64,000 bases of DNA from Sphingobium sp. CECT 9361 (GCF_918741285.1 NZ_CAKKNC010000003.1:62001-126000), one strand, 5' to 3'. Positions 17,964-29,483 are shown, numbered from the stretch's first letter. A program made the numbers and translations. The notes: generated by a model not told the origin, from the sequence alone.

Positions 17964-18569
17964 TCAAGCTTTATCGGAAGAATCCGAACCCTTGGCCAAA
18001 CGCATCAGCACGAAGCCGACAACCGCTGCTGCACCGATGGCAACTGCCGGGCTCTTACGCACGAAATCGCGCGCGTCTCCGACCAGTTGATCGACGTCCT
18101 TTTCATCCAGCGACTTCGCCGCACCGGCCACCGCTTCGGCGGCGTAGCGGGCGTAATCGCCATATTGCGGACCCAATTTCGCATCGACCGTGCTGGCGGT
18201 ATCGGAAATGAGTTTAGACAGGTTCTGCATTGCCGAACCGGTCTTCTCCTTGGCCGCGTCAGCGGCATTGCGCGCCGTCTTGGTCGCCTGATCCTTCAAC
18301 TGTTCGCCATGCGCCTTCCAGTCGACATTTTCCGTAGCTTTGACCGCCGCTGCCTTGACGGAAGCGGCACTCGCCTTCACGGTTTCCTTCACGCCTTTCT
18401 TGCCTGCTGTCCGACTTTCGACGTCGGCAGCAACCTTGCGGGCAGTGGTCTTGGCGTCTGCGGCGATCTTCGTTGCCGCGCCGTCAATCTCTGCTGCTGT
18501 GTTGGATGCGGTCCGCTTGGCAGAGGTGGTGACATCGTTGCCGTTCAGGGGGTTCAGCGGATCAGCCAT
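17964..18569 (-). CDS. YqjD/ElaB-like (DUF883-type) membrane-anchored protein
   Basis: 201 residues from the ATG at 18569, preceded by AAAGGAAC. A long Ala/Lys/Thr-rich amphipathic region resembling a coiled coil (TAAEIDGAATKIAADAKTTA, EQLKDQATKTARNAADAAKE) runs to about residue 165, then RDFVRKSPAVAIGAAAVVGF gives a C-terminal membrane helix and a short acidic tail. This is the topology of YqjD/ElaB and DUF883 proteins. First gene of the cluster. Upstream is a candidate general-stress (EcfG-type) promoter at 18628-18652. Role inferred from analogy: envelope or ribosome anchoring in stress. Confidence 0.7.
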   Translation of the reverse strand: MADPLNPLNGNDVTTSAKRTASNTAAEIDGAATKIAADAKTTARKVAADVESRTAGKKGVKETVKASAASVKAAAVKATENVDWKAHGEQLKDQATKTARNAADAAKEKTGSAMQNLSKLISDTASTVDAKLGPQYGDYARYAAEAVAGAAKSLDEKDVDQLVGDARDFVRKSPAVAIGAAAVVGFVLMRLAKGSDSSDKA

Positions 18570-18627
18570 GCTCAGTTCCTTTTGCGTATTGTGCGCCACG
18601 CACCTTGCGATGCATCTTCGCTCGTTC

Positions 18628-20088
<1,461 letters not shown>

Positions 20089-20097
20089 TCCCGCCGT

Positions 20098-20150
20098 CCT
20101 GCCGATCCGATCCATTTCATGGCTTCGAATGGGGATCGGCAGGTTTTTTT
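20098..20150 (+). terminator. rho-independent terminator after eno
   Basis: Arms cctgccgatcc (20098-20108) and ggatcggcagg (20133-20143) pair perfectly over eleven bases around a 24-base loop, followed by seven T residues. It lies ten bases past the eno stop. Confidence 0.9.
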
Positions 20151-20226
20151 CGTCAATATTGTTCGGTTGATCGCGGATTAACTATTTTTCCGTTGCAAGC
20201 GCGAATCGACTGTGATTCAAAAGCCT

Positions 20227-20538
20227 ATGGTTCATATCGCGAAGTTACGAATGCTGCTGTTATCGGCGATGGGACCTGCCTTCGCGATACTGCTGCTTTT
20301 GTTGTTCGCTGGCTATGCGGTCTTCGGATCGAGCGGTATCCTTGCCTGGGGCGATTATTCGCGTCAGTTGCATGATAGTCGTGCCGAATTGGCGATGGTG
20401 AAGATCGAGCGGGATCGCTTGAAGAATCGCGTGCACCTTCTCGATCCGCGCCGCGCCGATCCGGATATCGTCGATGAATTGGTCCGCAAGGAACTCAATG
20501 TCGGGCATCCCGACGAAGTTATCGTGCCACTTAAGTAA
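20227..20538 (+). CDS. ftsB: septum formation initiator FtsB/DivIC family
   Basis: 103 residues: a short cytoplasmic N terminus, one membrane helix (GPAFAILLLLLFAGYAVFG), then a periplasmic coiled coil (SRAELAMVKIERDRLKNRVH, with the LLDPRRADPDIVDELVRKEL ending typical of the family). FtsB links FtsQ and FtsL in the divisome. Its place between eno and pdhA matches many alphaproteobacteria and gamma-proteobacterial eno-ftsB. The ATG at 20227 is taken; a GTG at 20212 would add five residues. Confidence 0.9.
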   Translation: MVHIAKLRMLLLSAMGPAFAILLLLLFAGYAVFGSSGILAWGDYSRQLHDSRAELAMVKIERDRLKNRVHLLDPRRADPDIVDELVRKELNVGHPDEVIVPLK

Positions 20539-20691
20539 CTCTTGTAACCAGCCGGCTCGAAATAGCGGTCGCTGAAGCATTTTCCCATAGCTTCTACCCT
20601 GTTGGGTAAGGTGTGGGCGTTGCATTATGGCTGGGACTGGCTCTATATCGCATCCTCACTCCCCCCGGAACGACAAAGAAGGGTTCCTCCT

Positions 20692-21771
20692 TTGGCAAAA
20701 TCAGTTTCGCCGCGCGCAGCATCCGCTAAAGCGCCGGCATCCGCATCTGCCCCTGCTCCCGCAGATCACAATCGTGAACGCCCTGACGCGCCTTCGGACT
20801 ATAAGGCGAGCAAGGAAGAGCTTCTTGAATTCTATCGCCAGATGGTCCTCATCCGCCGCTTTGAGGAAAAGGCAGGGCAGCTTTACGGCTTGGGCCTGAT
20901 CGGTGGTTTCTGTCATTTGTATATCGGGCAGGAAGCGGTGGCCGTTGGCATCCAGTCTGCGTTGACGCCCGGCAAGGATAGCGTGATCACGGGCTATCGC
21001 GACCATGGGCATATGCTGGCCTATGGCATCGATCCCAACGTCATCATGGCGGAATTGACGGGCCGCGGTGCGGGCATTTCGCACGGCAAGGGCGGTTCGA
21101 TGCACATGTTCAGCGTCGAGCATAAATTTTACGGCGGGCATGGCATTGTCGGCGCTCAGGTGTCGCTTGGCGCAGGGTTGGGCTTTGCCCACAAATATAA
21201 TGACGACGGGGGCGTATGTGTCGCCTATTTCGGGGACGGTGCATCCAATCAGGGGCAAGTCTACGAAAGCTTCAACATGGCTGAGCTGTGGAAGCTGCCG
21301 ATCATCTTCGTGATCGAGAACAACCAATATGCGATGGGTACGTCGGTCAACCGCTCATCCGCCGAAGATCAACTATACCGGCGCGGCGAAAGCTTCCGTA
21401 TTCCCGGTATTCAGGTCAACGGCATGGACGTTCTCGCGGTACGCGGAGCGACTGAAGAGGCGCTTAAGTGGGTGCAGGCCGGAAAAGGCCCGATCCTGCT
21501 TGAAATGAAGACCTATCGCTATCGCGGCCACTCCATGTCCGACCCTGCAAAATATCGTTCGCGCGAAGAAGTGCAGGAAATGCGCGATAAGTCCGACCCG
21601 ATCGAAGGCGCGAAAGCCTATCTGCTTAAGGCAGGCGTGAGCGAAGACGAGATCAAGAAGATGGATCAGGATATCCGCAAAATCGTGAGTGAGGCAGCGG
21701 ACTTTGCAGAGTCCTCGCCGGAGCCGGATGCGGCCGAACTGTATACTGACGTGCTGGTGGAGCAATACTGA
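20692..21771 (+). CDS. pdhA: pyruvate dehydrogenase E1 component, alpha subunit
   Basis: 359 residues from the TTG at 20692 ([15 protein letters not shown]), which has AAGAAGGG upstream; the frame is open to 20602 without good support. After an Ala/Pro-rich leader the core starts at [20 protein letters not shown]. The thiamine-diphosphate motif [15 protein letters not shown] to VIENN is intact, as are the YRGHSMSDP phosphorylation-loop residues. With PdhB it decarboxylates pyruvate and acetylates the E2 lipoyl group. Stop and pdhB start share one base (TGATG). The E2 gene is not in the window. Confidence 0.97.
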   Translation: MAKSVSPRAASAKAPASASAPAPADHNRERPDAPSDYKASKEELLEFYRQMVLIRRFEEKAGQLYGLGLIGGFCHLYIGQEAVAVGIQSALTPGKDSVITGYRDHGHMLAYGIDPNVIMAELTGRGAGISHGKGGSMHMFSVEHKFYGGHGIVGAQVSLGAGLGFAHKYNDDGGVCVAYFGDGASNQGQVYESFNMAELWKLPIIFVIENNQYAMGTSVNRSSAEDQLYRRGESFRIPGIQVNGMDVLAVRGATEEALKWVQAGKGPILLEMKTYRYRGHSMSDPAKYRSREEVQEMRDKSDPIEGAKAYLLKAGVSEDEIKKMDQDIRKIVSEAADFAESSPEPDAAELYTDVLVEQY

Positions 21772-23153
21772 TGGGTATCGAAATCAAGATGCCGGCGCTT
21801 TCGCCCACGATGGAAGAAGGCACGCTGTCGAAATGGCTGGTCAAGGAAGGCGACGAAGTGAAGTCGGGGGATATCCTGGCGGAAATCGAGACCGACAAGG
21901 CCACGATGGAATTTGAAGCGGTCGACGAAGGCAAGATCGGCAAGATCATGATTGCCGAAGGCACCGACGGCGTGAAAGTCGGCACGGTCATCGCGACGAT
22001 GGCTGGTGAGGACGGCGCGGAAGAAGCGCCCGCGAAAGCTGCTCCAGTGGCGGAGAAGCCCGCTGCTAATGCCGAAGCTGAGGCGCCGAAGAAAGCCGAG
22101 TCCGGCACGGCCAAGCTCGCCACCGAGGCGAAGGCACTGGTGTCCGATCCCGCCATTCCCGAAGGCACGGAATATGTGAAGATCACCGTCCGCGAAGCAC
22201 TGCGCGATGCGATGGCCGAGGAAATGCGGTCCGATGATCGCGTCTTCGTGATGGGTGAAGAAGTCGCCGAATATCAGGGCGCTTACAAGGTGACGCAGGG
22301 ATTGCTGGCCGAATTCGGTCCGCGTCGCGTGATCGATACGCCGATCACCGAATATGGCTTTGCAGGTGTCGGCACGGGCGCAGCGATGGGCGGCTTGCGC
22401 CCGGTCATCGAGTTCATGACGTTCAACTTCGCGATGCAGGCGATTGACCACATCATCAACTCAGCGGCCAAGACCAATTACATGTCCGGCGGCCAGATGC
22501 GTTGCCCGATTGTGTTCCGTGGCCCCAATGGTGCGGCAAGCCGCGTCGGCGCACAGCATAGCCAGAACTATGCGCCCTGGTACGCCAGCGTGCCTGGCCT
22601 GATCGTCATTGCGCCTTATGACGCTGCTGACGCCAAGGGACTGCTCAAGGCAGCGATCCGCTGTGCGGACCCGGTCGTGTTCCTTGAGAATGAACTGCTT
22701 TATGGCCGCACCTTCGACATTCCCAAAATCGACGATTATGTCCTTCCGATCGGCAAGGCGCGGATCGTCCGCGAAGGGAAGGACGTGACGCTGGTCAGCT
22801 ACTCCATCGGCGTAGGCCTTGCGCTGGAAGCGGCAGAGACGCTGGCAGGCGAAGGCATCGACGCCGAAGTGATCGACTTGCGCACCCTGCGTCCGCTCGA
22901 CACCGCAACGGTGCTGGAGAGCCTGAAGAAAACCAACCGCATCGTGGTGGTCGAGGAAGGCTGGCCAACCTGCTCCATCGCATCGGAAATTGCTGCTGTG
23001 GTGATGGAACAGTGCTTCGACGATCTGGACGCGCCTGTCCTGCGTGTCACCAACGAAGACGTGCCATTGCCCTATGCTGCAAATCTGGAAAAGGCCGCAC
23101 TGATCGACGCATCGCGCGTAGTCGTTGCGGCAAAAAAGGTGTGTTACCGGTAA
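21771..23153 (+). CDS. pdhB: pyruvate dehydrogenase E1 component, beta subunit, with N-terminal lipoyl domain
   Basis: 460 residues, longer than the plain E1-beta (about 330) because of an N-terminal biotinyl/lipoyl domain (residues 1-78, lipoyl lysine in [17 protein letters not shown]) and an Ala/Glu/Pro linker. The E1-beta core follows: [41 protein letters not shown] and the C-terminal [17 protein letters not shown]. This fused architecture is typical of alphaproteobacteria. It pairs with PdhA in the 2-oxoacid dehydrogenase complex. Confidence 0.97.
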   Translation: MGIEIKMPALSPTMEEGTLSKWLVKEGDEVKSGDILAEIETDKATMEFEAVDEGKIGKIMIAEGTDGVKVGTVIATMAGEDGAEEAPAKAAPVAEKPAANAEAEAPKKAESGTAKLATEAKALVSDPAIPEGTEYVKITVREALRDAMAEEMRSDDRVFVMGEEVAEYQGAYKVTQGLLAEFGPRRVIDTPITEYGFAGVGTGAAMGGLRPVIEFMTFNFAMQAIDHIINSAAKTNYMSGGQMRCPIVFRGPNGAASRVGAQHSQNYAPWYASVPGLIVIAPYDAADAKGLLKAAIRCADPVVFLENELLYGRTFDIPKIDDYVLPIGKARIVREGKDVTLVSYSIGVGLALEAAETLAGEGIDAEVIDLRTLRPLDTATVLESLKKTNRIVVVEEGWPTCSIASEIAAVVMEQCFDDLDAPVLRVTNEDVPLPYAANLEKAALIDASRVVVAAKKVCYR

Positions 23154-23192
23154 GTATTTTTGCGGGGGAAGCTGATCGCTTTCCCCGCGAAC

Positions 23193-23870
23193 CTAGCATG
23201 ATGAAATGGTGGCATTTTCAGTATTGTAAATGCCCACGCCATTTGCCGGTCCCACCATATCCCGCGTGTCGCGGACCGTCATTGCCCCGAATTCGATAAT
23301 TTCCGGTTTCGGGATAAACGCCTGAGCGATGAGCGGACGGTAGGTATAGGATAGCTGCACGACCATGACTGCGCCATCGGCCGGGGCTTTAATGGTCTGC
23401 GTTCCAGAAACGAACCCGGTCAAGTTGGTCTGCCCCTGCGTATAGCTGCCGACATATGCCGTCTTCGCGCCGCGGCATCGTTTCCAACGGATTTTATAGC
23501 GATCGGTCGTGTTGGGATTGGCAACAGGCTCCAGACTATACAAGATCACGCGCCCATTGGTGTAAAGGTTCATCGCGCCGCCCTGCAGTCCCGCGCCCGT
23601 CAGCAAATCGTTAATCTGGGTCTCGCTGATTTGCTTGGCGGACAACAGCGAACCGGACCCAATGCGAGAGGCATTGTCGGCCACTTGCAGACTGATCTGG
23701 CTCAAGCGCATCTTTGTCGTGATGAAATTAGCAAGCTCTACGCCCCCCATGGTGAAGGCAATAAAGAACGGCAGGCACAGGGCAAATTCCACCATAGCCA
23801 TGCCGCTGCGATCCGCTTTTAAACGGAGGAGCTCAGCGGCAAGTTGGTGCCTATGCTGCGCCGCTATCAT
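23193..23870 (-). CDS. TadE/TadG-like pilus assembly protein
   Basis: 225 residues. The N-terminal TadE-like segment LKADRSGMAMVEFALCLPFF to MGGVELANFITTKMRLSQ has the conserved Glu following the hydrophobic start that marks processed pseudopilins. The remainder is a predicted extracytoplasmic domain with two cysteines and many Asn/Thr. Minor pseudopilins of the Tad (tight adherence) system sit in the Flp pilus base. It is the last of three minus-strand genes, overlapping the preceding one by four bases. No TadA/B/C or CpaB genes are in the window. Confidence 0.85.
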   Translation of the reverse strand: MIAAQHRHQLAAELLRLKADRSGMAMVEFALCLPFFIAFTMGGVELANFITTKMRLSQISLQVADNASRIGSGSLLSAKQISETQINDLLTGAGLQGGAMNLYTNGRVILYSLEPVANPNTTDRYKIRWKRCRGAKTAYVGSYTQGQTNLTGFVSGTQTIKAPADGAVMVVQLSYTYRPLIAQAFIPKPEIIEFGAMTVRDTRDMVGPANGVGIYNTENATISSC

Positions 23871-24481
23871 GGGCAGTTCCTCACGGTGGCTGCGGCATAT
23901 TGCGACTGTTCGCCATAAGGTTGGTTGGCCAGAACGGTGGTGGCGAGCAATTCTACATTCGGGTTCAAACCGGCGAGTTTGTACATCGGGAACATGCGCG
24001 GGTAGCGCACGGTCGCGGTATAGATCACCGTATCCTTGGCCCCGCCTTGCCCGTCATCGCCTCCATCCGCATCGCGAACGGAGTTGTTGTTGGTGTCCTG
24101 ATATGGCTCCCCGGCGTTGCATAGTGTGTCGCCATTCGTATCGGTGAAGGGCTCGCCGACCGCTTGGGCCGCCTTGGTAAAGTCCTTGTAATAGCGCCGC
24201 GTGATGGTGACATTGGCACCCTTGGCGAGGTACTTCACCTGGGACGATACAATCGTGTCGATCTCCGCCTGGCGCGCGGTTTCCGTACCCGTTTCCAGCG
24301 TGGCATCTCGACCTGCCTTTTGCAGCACGCCTTGAAGGATGCTCTTCATGTAAACCGAATGGCTCATATCGAATGCGCCAAGCAAAAGCATGAGGAACAC
24401 CGGAGCGATGAGCGCAAACTCCACCGCTGACATGCCGCGCTGATCCTGGGACAACCAGTGGAGGGAGGTGCGCCGCGCCAT
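23867..24481 (-). CDS. TadE-family protein with Asp/Asn-rich calcium-binding-like repeat
   Basis: 204 residues. The TadE motif is RGMSAVEFALIAPVFLMLLL followed by GAFDMSHSVYMKSILQGVLQ. Near residues 110-140 lies TDTNGDTLCNAGEPYQDTNN followed by NSVRDADGGDDGQGG, two copies of a D-x-N-x-D type loop resembling EF-hand/dockerin calcium sites. The C-terminal part is extracytoplasmic. The protein probably joins the Flp pilus or its base. It starts one base inside the TadG stop and overlaps the next gene by four bases, so the three form one operon. Confidence 0.85.
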   Translation of the reverse strand: MARRTSLHWLSQDQRGMSAVEFALIAPVFLMLLLGAFDMSHSVYMKSILQGVLQKAGRDATLETGTETARQAEIDTIVSSQVKYLAKGANVTITRRYYKDFTKAAQAVGEPFTDTNGDTLCNAGEPYQDTNNNSVRDADGGDDGQGGAKDTVIYTATVRYPRMFPMYKLAGLNPNVELLATTVLANQPYGEQSQYAAATVRNCP

Positions 24482-26475
24482 CAGTTCGTCAACCTGAGTT
24501 GCGAAATATTGTCCGCAATCTGGCGGAACTGATCGATCAACTGGGCGCTGTTCGCAGCGTTATAGAACCGCCCCGTAGACGCGCAGTTCTGCAAGCGCGT
24601 TTGCGCCGCGTTGCTGACGCCGCTCCCGAAGGAGATAACCCAAAGGGTGATGTTCATATTCTTGATCGCGGTGCACAGCGCTTGCGTTCGGGCGTTGACG
24701 TTATTGGTCAACAACGTGTCGCTTGGCGCATTCGCCGGATTTGTCTGACGACGGTCCCACCAAGGGACGCCATGCGGAGTTATATTTTTATTATTGGTCA
24801 CCGTGTCGCCATCGGTCATGAAGATCAAATGGCGCTGGATTTCTCCGCCTTCTGGCGTGGTCGCGTTATCGGCAGCAAAAAGGCCAGTGGGCGAGAGTAG
24901 CCGAGCGCCCCATATAAGGCCGATATCATGATAGGTGTTGCCGCCGGGAACCATACTATCGACGTAATTGTCAAAATCCGTGGATGTCGGGTATTCTTGG
25001 AGGCGTCGTGCTGCCGCTGCAGGGCAATTATAAGAATAGTTCCGCGAAAGGTCACTGGTAGTATCTACGTTGGCGTACGAATTGTTGCCGCCGTGGGTTC
25101 GTCCCCATACGACTTCATCTAGCATGGGCTTCCATCGTGTGGCGTCGTTCCCAGTCGGCACCATGTCGATATCCATGTCGAAAGCCGACGCGGGAATAGG
25201 CGTGTAGTCGTTAGATGGGTCGTTATCGATAACGTAAGGTTGCCGCTCTTCTATGCATCCATCCCAGTTGGCATTGGCGTAAATCCCGCGCGTCCCCCAC
25301 GGCAAGCTAACGGCATTTGACCAGGTCGTTCCGCCGGTCTTCAGCGCCGAGACGTCAAGTTCTACGGGGCGATAGGTGTAGTAATCGAAAAAGCTATACG
25401 TGCGTGTTTGGGTGAACGGCCCTTGGGCACGTTCAATCACACATTGGCCATTGCTTTTGCTATAGCTTTTGACCCTATAGTACCATCCATTCATTGGCGC
25501 TGTAACATTAAAGTCGACCAGCGTATCTGATGTGAATGCGTCGCTACGGCCAGTAAATTTGAGGTTAAACCTGTCGCTCTCTGGCGCGGTATCTGTACCG
25601 GAAACCATAGAGTTGGCTCGTGCTGTACAAAGTACGCTGCTAGAATCGTAATATGTTCCGACCGTTGAATAGGTTCCTGACACTGCGGTATTCGACGTAG
25701 CAACAATGCTTGGGGTGGCTTTCAGAACCGGTACGCGCGACTGATAGGTGTGGCGGTCCACCATCCAGTCATTCTCTAGAAGACGACCGACCTTGACGTT
25801 TACGGCATACGGTACGAACCCAAAACGGAGTTGCACGTCGCTGCCGTTCGCTGTGGAAGGAGTCGATCCGCAGTCCTGGTCCGTATCAACCTTGGCCAGT
25901 GCTTCGTAAAAGCACTTCACGGCGGCGCGCAAGCCGACGATTTTCGAATTAGGTCCGCTATTGCATTCGTATCCCTCGGGGCATGAACTCATCGAACCTG
26001 TATTATCCAGCACGAACATCACATCGGAATTTGGGATGCGCATTTCAGCCTGACAGGTGATGTTCAGCACTTTGCTCTGCCGCCCAAAGACCTTCATGAT
26101 CGCCATCGGCACCGTTACGGATGTCGTACCTGTGACCGTGCCGGCATTTTCGGCAAATGATCGGGTGCGGCTGGTGGTGCCATAAGCCCCGTTTACGAAA
26201 TTGGCGTCGAACATGGCGAGGGCTGCAGTGTTCGGGGCGCTGCTGTTTTGCGTCCACGATCCGCCGCCCATCGCCTTTCGTCCCGCCAGCGCGCCAGCGT
26301 CGCAGGCTTGCTGCAAGCGTGATTTTGCGAGGTAGATGCGGCTCATGTCGATGCCACCGCCGATCAGGCCCAGCAGAGGGAGCATGCCCGCCGCAACGAG
26401 TGCCAAAGTGTTGCCGCGAACATCCTTACGCAAACGGCCTAGAAAACCGATTGAATTGCCCACCCAATTGCTCAT
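24481..26475 (-). CDS. tadG: TadG-like protein with von Willebrand factor A domain
   Basis: 664 residues. The N terminus (DVRGNTLALVAAGMLPLLGL to AKSRLQQACDAGALAGRKAM) is the Tad_N domain, a single membrane anchor. A vWA domain begins at DVMFVLDNTGSMS (MIDAS DxTGS, about residue 152) and continues to the last 130 residues (HLIFMTDGDTVTN, NITLWVISFGSG); a long low-GC insert rich in Tyr, Thr and Asn interrupts it. TadG proteins anchor or shape Flp pili in the envelope. First gene of the three-gene operon. The central 1 kb is visibly less GC-rich than its surroundings, usual for surface-exposed, fast-evolving parts. Confidence 0.88.
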   Translation of the reverse strand: MSNWVGNSIGFLGRLRKDVRGNTLALVAAGMLPLLGLIGGGIDMSRIYLAKSRLQQACDAGALAGRKAMGGGSWTQNSSAPNTAALAMFDANFVNGAYGTTSRTRSFAENAGTVTGTTSVTVPMAIMKVFGRQSKVLNITCQAEMRIPNSDVMFVLDNTGSMSSCPEGYECNSGPNSKIVGLRAAVKCFYEALAKVDTDQDCGSTPSTANGSDVQLRFGFVPYAVNVKVGRLLENDWMVDRHTYQSRVPVLKATPSIVATSNTAVSGTYSTVGTYYDSSSVLCTARANSMVSGTDTAPESDRFNLKFTGRSDAFTSDTLVDFNVTAPMNGWYYRVKSYSKSNGQCVIERAQGPFTQTRTYSFFDYYTYRPVELDVSALKTGGTTWSNAVSLPWGTRGIYANANWDGCIEERQPYVIDNDPSNDYTPIPASAFDMDIDMVPTGNDATRWKPMLDEVVWGRTHGGNNSYANVDTTSDLSRNYSYNCPAAAARRLQEYPTSTDFDNYVDSMVPGGNTYHDIGLIWGARLLSPTGLFAADNATTPEGGEIQRHLIFMTDGDTVTNNKNITPHGVPWWDRRQTNPANAPSDTLLTNNVNARTQALCTAIKNMNITLWVISFGSGVSNAAQTRLQNCASTGRFYNAANSAQLIDQFRQIADNISQLRLTN

Positions 26476-26567
26476 AAATCGTCCATGCCCAACAGGCCCG
26501 GATCCCCACCGGGTTTGATTCCAATATGTGCCATGCGCTTGCGCTGGTTAGGATCGATACAATCGAG

Positions 26568-27203
26568 ATGGTTAATGAGCCGCTAAGCATCGCGCCACTC
26601 CCGCGCCTTCTGGCGAGCTATGCGGGACGCGAGGCGGCGCGGCATCGTTTGGTGTGGGCTTATGACGCGCGGCTGGCCGATGTGGTGCGGACCACGCGGG
26701 AGCCGATGGTGGGCCAGATGCGGCTGACCTGGTGGCATGAGGTTTTGAGCGACGATAGCGGCACAAAGGGGCGGGGCGATCCGCTGGTGGACGCCTTGCG
26801 TGCCGATCCGGGCCTCTCGGCCATGCGGGATGCCTTATTGGCGATGATCGACGGGTGGGAGATGTTGCTCGATCCGTTGCCACTGGATGAGGATGCCTTG
26901 CGCAGCTTTGCCGATGGGCGTGGCGGCGGACTGTTTCGGGCGCTGGATCACAGTGCCGATCCAAAGGCTGGCGCGCTTTGGGCCTTGTGGGACTTGTCTG
27001 GCCATATCGGCGATGCCACGACGGCGCAGCGGGCGGTGGCACTGGCGCAGAGCTATCTGCCCGTGCCGTCCCGCGGGCAAAAGCCGGTCAGGCTGGCGAC
27101 GGGTTTGGCGCGGCATGATATTGCGCTTGGACACACCGGGCCGCAGGCGTTGACGCCACGGCTATATCTGCGTTTGCTGCGGATGGCGGCTTTGGGGCGA
27201 TAG
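26568..27203 (+). CDS. squalene/phytoene synthase family protein
   Basis: 211 residues from the ATG at 26568. It has the trans-isoprenyl synthase outline: RHRLVWAYDARLADVVRTT near the N terminus, WWHEVLSDD, LLAMIDGWEMLLDPLPL and LWDLSGHIGDATTAQRAVAL. The protein is shorter than true phytoene/squalene synthases (about 280-340), and both DxxxD metal-binding motifs are weak or replaced, so it may be a non-catalytic relative such as the NDUFAF6-type assembly factor. EF-hand gene follows at 12 bases. The family call is firm, the activity is not. Confidence 0.8.
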   Translation: MVNEPLSIAPLPRLLASYAGREAARHRLVWAYDARLADVVRTTREPMVGQMRLTWWHEVLSDDSGTKGRGDPLVDALRADPGLSAMRDALLAMIDGWEMLLDPLPLDEDALRSFADGRGGGLFRALDHSADPKAGALWALWDLSGHIGDATTAQRAVALAQSYLPVPSRGQKPVRLATGLARHDIALGHTGPQALTPRLYLRLLRMAALGR

Positions 27204-27214
27204 GGGGCAGGGCG

Positions 27215-27679
27215 ATGGGACGGTATCTGGCGGGCATTGCAGCAGGCTTGTTGCTGACGGCGGCGGCCTTGTTCTGGTGGCAGAGCAAGACGCAGGCGGC
27301 AGCGGAAGCGACGCCCCGGCCCATGCCTGTCGCTGCCGTAGTGGACGACACATTGCCGGAGGGTGATGAGAATGCTTTCGGGGCGGCCCCGCCCATGCCC
27401 GCCAGCGCGTCACCAGCCAGTCGCGAGCAGCGGCGCTTTGCTCGTTATGATCGCAATCGCGACGGGATCATTACGCGCCCCGAAATGCTCTCCAGCCGGA
27501 CAAAGGCGTTCAAGGCGCTCGATACCGATGGCAATAACTTGCTGTCGTTCGAGGAGTGGGCGGCGGCGACCGGGGATCGGTTCGCAGCGGCGGATGCGAA
27601 CAAGGACGGCAAGGTTACGCCGCCGGAGTTCGCGGCCACTGCGCCAAAACCCAAGCCGAAACCCGCCTGCCGCTGTTAG
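27215..27679 (+). CDS. EF-hand calcium-binding protein, membrane-anchored
   Basis: 154 residues with an N-terminal signal or anchor helix ([19 protein letters not shown]), an Ala/Pro linker and three EF-hand loops: [24 protein letters not shown] and [12 protein letters not shown], each with the Asp/Asn pattern at positions 1, 3, 5 and Glu at 12. It is predicted periplasmic and calcium-binding; the partner is unknown. The 3' end overlaps the convergent trmFO gene by four bases. The tail is [11 protein letters not shown]. Confidence 0.85.
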   Translation: MGRYLAGIAAGLLLTAAALFWWQSKTQAAAEATPRPMPVAAVVDDTLPEGDENAFGAAPPMPASASPASREQRRFARYDRNRDGIITRPEMLSSRTKAFKALDTDGNNLLSFEEWAAATGDRFAAADANKDGKVTPPEFAATAPKPKPKPACRC

Positions 27680-29037
27680 GCGGGTTGCAGCGTCGGTAGC
27701 GCGGCGATCCATGACGAGAGCGCTTCACGGGCGCGTGAGGTCATGGCTTCCTTGCGTTGCTTTTTCTTGGTGTCGTTCATCGGCGGGAAGAGGCCGAAGT
27801 TGACGTTCATCGGCTGATAGCTGTCGGAATCCGCGCCGCCGGTGATGTGGCCCAGCAATGCGCCCAGAGCCGTCTCCGCAGGTGGCACGGGCATCGGGCG
27901 CCCGGTTATCTCCGCCGCAGCAAACAGGCCCGCGAGCAAGCCGACGGCGCTGCTTTCCACATAGCCCTCGCAGCCGGTGATCTGTCCGGCGAACCGCACA
28001 TGCGGCGCGGCCTTCAGGCGCAATTGCGGGTCGAGCAGCTTGGGGCTCTGGATGAAGGTGTTGCGGTGCAGGCCGCCGAGCCGCGCGAACTCTGCGTTCT
28101 GCAGGCCGGGGATGGTGCGCAGCAACTCCACCTGCGCGCCATGCTTCATCTTCGTCTGAAAGCCGACCATGTTCCACAGCGTGCCAAGCGCATTGTCCTG
28201 TCGCAACTGGACGACGGCATAGGGCCAGCGCCCGGTGCGCGGATCGTCCAGCCCTTTGCCCTTCATGGGGCCGTAGCGCAGCGTTTCGGGGCCGCGCTCC
28301 GCCATGACTTCGATGGGCATACAGCCTTCGAAATAGGGCGTGTCCTTTTCCCAATCCTTGAAGTCGGTCTTTTCGGCGTCGATCAGTCCCTGGACGAAGG
28401 TCAGATACTGGTCCTTGTCCATCGGGCAGTTGATGTAGTCGCGGCCATCCCATTCGGGGTTGTCGGGATCGACGGTCCCCTTGTCCCAGCGGCTCGCCAT
28501 CCAGCAGATGTCCATGTCGATGCTGTCGCGATAGACGATGGGGGCGATGGCGTCGAAGAAGGCGAGGGAGTCCATGCCCGTCGCCGCGCCGATGCTCTTC
28601 GCCAGCGTCATTGCGGTCAGCGGGCCGGTAGCGACAATGGTGAGGCCGTCGGTGGGGAGCGTGTCGATGCGTTCGCGGACGATCTCCACATTGGGATGGG
28701 CGAGCAGGGCGCGGGTCACGCCATCGGAGAAGGCGTCGCGGTCAACGGCGAGGGCGGAGCCTGCGGGGACTTTCGCCTTGTCGGCTTCGGACAGGATCAG
28801 CGAGCCGAGCGTCCGCATTTCCTGATGGAGCAGGCCGACCGCATTCTTGTCCGGATCGTCGGAGCGGAAGCTGTTCGAGCAGACCATTTCGGCGAGTCCG
28901 TCAGTCTGGTGCGCGGGGGTGGTGTCGCCGCTGCCGCGCATCTCCGACAGGCGGACCTTGATCCCCGCCTGCGCCAGTTGCCAGGCGGCTTCCGATCCGG
29001 CGAGACCGCCGCCGATGATGTGGACCTGATGCGACAT
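27676..29037 (-). CDS. trmFO: methylenetetrahydrofolate-tRNA-(uracil-54-C5)-methyltransferase
   Basis: 453 residues from the ATG at 29037 ([18 protein letters not shown]). The FAD dinucleotide motif [14 protein letters not shown] and the GidA-like [19 protein letters not shown] block identify TrmFO, which methylates U54 of tRNA using methylenetetrahydrofolate and FADH2. The conserved C-terminal [10 protein letters not shown] is present. A TTG three codons upstream is an alternative start. Single gene, convergent with the EF-hand gene. Confidence 0.97.
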   Translation of the reverse strand: MSHQVHIIGGGLAGSEAAWQLAQAGIKVRLSEMRGSGDTTPAHQTDGLAEMVCSNSFRSDDPDKNAVGLLHQEMRTLGSLILSEADKAKVPAGSALAVDRDAFSDGVTRALLAHPNVEIVRERIDTLPTDGLTIVATGPLTAMTLAKSIGAATGMDSLAFFDAIAPIVYRDSIDMDICWMASRWDKGTVDPDNPEWDGRDYINCPMDKDQYLTFVQGLIDAEKTDFKDWEKDTPYFEGCMPIEVMAERGPETLRYGPMKGKGLDDPRTGRWPYAVVQLRQDNALGTLWNMVGFQTKMKHGAQVELLRTIPGLQNAEFARLGGLHRNTFIQSPKLLDPQLRLKAAPHVRFAGQITGCEGYVESSAVGLLAGLFAAAEITGRPMPVPPAETALGALLGHITGGADSDSYQPMNVNFGLFPPMNDTKKKQRKEAMTSRAREALSSWIAALPTLQPA

Positions 29038-29130
29038 AGTGTTCAAACTTCTCTATCATCGCCCATATGGAGATAGGCGGGGCTTAGCGGTGTTGGAAAT
29101 GTAGGACGCCGCCAAATTTTGGATCGGCGT

Positions 29131-29478
29131 TCAGAAACCCGCAGGAAACTGATGTTTGCCGTCGCTGTCGAGGCGCAGGACCACATGCTTGGTCACTGCG
29201 CCCAGCGGCAGCGGCGCGTAGAGGTGTGGGAAAAGCTGACCGCCGCGCGATTCCTCCCATTTCACCTGCTCGCCCAGCGGCACCAGATCGACCATGACGA
29301 GCACGAGATTGTCTTGCCCCGCAAAATGCTTGGCCGCTGTCTCTGCGGCCTGTTCCTGCGTCGACATGTGGATGTAGCCATCCTCAAGATCGACAGGCGC
29401 ACCCGCGAAATGGCCATCGCTGCGCAGAGCAGCGAATTGCTCGGTGGTCAGGATCTTGTAGGCGAAAAGATCGGGCAT
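29131..29478 (-). CDS. DUF952 domain protein
   Basis: 115 residues. The family pattern is clear: FAYKILTTEQFAALRSDGHF at the start, DLEDGYIHMSTQEQAAETAA, LVLVMVDLVPLGEQVKWE and HLYAPLPLGAVTKHVVLRLD. DUF952 proteins are small cytoplasmic proteins with an ART-like (ADP-ribosyltransferase-like) fold and no established activity. It starts six bases after the bpt gene and is probably translated from the same message. Confidence 0.9.
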   Translation of the reverse strand: MPDLFAYKILTTEQFAALRSDGHFAGAPVDLEDGYIHMSTQEQAAETAAKHFAGQDNLVLVMVDLVPLGEQVKWEESRGGQLFPHLYAPLPLGAVTKHVVLRLDSDGKHQFPAGF

Positions 29479-29483
29479 CCGCC

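Noticed and set aside
27757..29076. 439-codon frame antisense to trmFO
   Set aside because: Opposite strand of a complete TrmFO; no motifs.
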